Shown piece after piece: positions 6,228-7,272 of a stretch of DNA of 7,272 nt. Below the pieces are notes generated by a model that was given only the letters and a program-made list of their open reading frames with translations, ran no database searches and was not told where the DNA came from. The first letter of the stretch is position 1; every line of letters starts with the position of its first letter. Origin of the DNA: Acetatifactor sp. (lineage in GTDB: Bacteria > Bacillota > Clostridia > Lachnospirales > Lachnospiraceae); the NCBI GenBank assembly GCA_024699575.1, contig JAILPF010000542.1:1-7272 (forward strand), given 5' to 3'. A program made the translations under genes and the position numbers.

Positions 6228-7272
6228 TTACTTTATGCTTAAATTTGCTCTTATCAACTCGCAGCGCTGTTTGACGCAATCCACACTGCGCAGGGGATCC
6301 TGGGGAGTATGGAATGCATAATCCACAAGCTGTTCCACCGTGGTGGTTGCAACATGCAATCTGGTATCATCGGATGCATAGTAGATAAATACTTTGCCTT
6401 CCTCATTTACCACCGCTCCGTTGGTAAAGACCACGTTGGACACATCTCCCACCCGTTCTTCACCAAGAGGCGCAATAAAGAAGCCTGAGGGCTCTGCGAT
6501 TAATTTCCACGGCTCCTTAAGAGATGTAGCAAACACATACAGCACATATCTTAAGCCAGCCGCTGTGTTTCGCACGCCATGGGCAATGTGAATCCATCCC
6601 TTGTCTGTCTTGATAGGCACTGCACCGGACCCATTTTTCTCCTCGGTAATCGTATGATATTTTCTTCTACTCACAATGATTTCCTCTCCGATTTCCGGAT
6701 GCTCAATATCCTCACACAATGCAAATCCCACACCTCCGCCGGAACCGGTATTGATAAAATCATCCTGAGGTCTCGTGTAAAAAGCATATTTTCCCTGCAC
6801 AAATTCCGGATGCAGAACCACATTTCTCTGTTGTGGAGACTGTGTTTTCAAATTAGGCAGTCTCTCCCAGGTTTTCAAGTCCTTGGTCCGCACAATTCCG
6901 GCAGCTGCATTCGCTGCCGAAAGGCTTGGGTTGGAGGTATCTTTGCTCTCAGAACAGAACACGCCATATATATATCCATCCTCATGCGCTGTCAGTCTCA
7001 TATCATACACATTTGTCTCATTTTTTTCGGTATCCGGCAGCAGTACCGGATAGTCCCAGAATCGAAATCCATCCACGCCGTTGTCGCTCTCCGTCACTGC
7101 AAAAAATGATTTTCTGTCGTTTCCTTCCACTCTGGCAACCAAGTAATATTTCCCGTTACGATAGAGTGCTCCGGCATTAAATACTGCATTGACTCCCAGT
7201 CGCTCCATAAAATACGGGTTAGTCTCCTTACACAAATCATATTTCCAGAAATAAGGAATATGATCTCTTGTC
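6228..7272 (-). CDS. 4-O-beta-D-mannosyl-D-glucose phosphorylase (GH130_1), N-terminus cut by window
   Basis: The expected reaction is mannosyl-beta-1,4-glucose plus phosphate giving alpha-mannose 1-phosphate and glucose, in the cytoplasm. About 347 residues are visible. Translation is open to the right edge and reads [20 protein letters not shown] ahead of any plausible start, so the TTG at 7235 is internal and about 40 N-terminal residues are missing relative to the roughly 390-residue Bacteroides enzyme as I remember it. Visible residues counted from the edge: [13 protein letters not shown] holds the probable general acid Asp90, RNVVLHPEF has Arg149, YTRPQDDFI has Arg167, and HIAHGVRN has His231; the last three fit phosphate-binding positions. 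[13 protein letters not shown] and [16 protein letters not shown] are hallmark GH130_1 blades. No break is seen. The mannosyl-glucose preference comes from strong remembered similarity to that subgroup. Other mannosyl-glycan acceptors remain possible. Confidence 0.92.
   Translation of the reverse strand, partial: TRDHIPYFWKYDLCKETNPYFMERLGVNAVFNAGALYRNGKYYLVARVEGNDRKSFFAVTESDNGVDGFRFWDYPVLLPDTEKNETNVYDMRLTAHEDGYIYGVFCSESKDTSNPSLSAANAAAGIVRTKDLKTWERLPNLKTQSPQQRNVVLHPEFVQGKYAFYTRPQDDFINTGSGGGVGFALCEDIEHPEIGEEIIVSRRKYHTITEEKNGSGAVPIKTDKGWIHIAHGVRNTAAGLRYVLYVFATSLKEPWKLIAEPSGFFIAPLGEERVGDVSNVVFTNGAVVNEEGKVFIYYASDDTRLHVATTTVEQLVDYAFHTPQDPLRSVDCVKQRCELIRANLSIK

Noticed and set aside
7233..7235. TTG at 7235 as the start of the right-edge GH130_1 enzyme
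   Set aside because: The frame stays open upstream and encodes IPYFWKYD, which fits conserved N-terminal sequence of the family, so the gene starts outside the window.

Overview
The window looks like chromosomal DNA of a gut-type Firmicute, most likely Lachnospiraceae or a close relative. The basis is moderate-to-low GC with AT-rich intergenic DNA, strong GGAGG-type ribosome binding sites, a lipoprotein solute-binding protein, and a YesM/YesN-type two-component pair next to GH130 phosphorylases. This is a judgement from gene style, not a database match.

Layout, left to right. Bases 1-1302 (minus) hold a sugar ABC transporter lipoprotein whose last few codons run off the left edge. Bases 1303-1417 hold its leader, a candidate promoter and a perfect 14-bp palindrome at the predicted start of transcription. 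Bases 1418-2626 (minus) encode a complete GH130 enzyme of unassigned subfamily. Bases 2627-2784 hold its leader and a nested hairpin terminator. Bases 2785-4347 (minus) encode a YesN-type response regulator. It is divergent from a YesM-type sensor kinase at 4433-6223 (plus), with overlapping candidate promoters between them. Bases 6228-7272 (minus) encode a second GH130 enzyme, cut at its N-terminus by the right edge, which closely resembles 4-O-beta-mannosyl-glucose phosphorylases (GH130_1).

Proposed joint role (inference): the lipoprotein captures a short oligosaccharide, probably beta-mannosidic, and a permease outside the window imports it. The two GH130 enzymes, which carry no signal peptide, then split it in the cytoplasm. 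Phosphorolysis by the GH130_1 enzyme would yield mannose 1-phosphate and glucose and save ATP. The membrane kinase would sense an extracellular ligand and the AraC-type regulator would switch the genes on. No endo-mannanase, epimerase, permease or phosphomannomutase gene lies in the window.

I see no tRNA, rRNA, CRISPR array, insertion sequence or phage gene. No wholly new system is evident. The least explained items are the specificity of the 402-residue GH130 protein and the palindromic operator-like site in front of the transporter gene.
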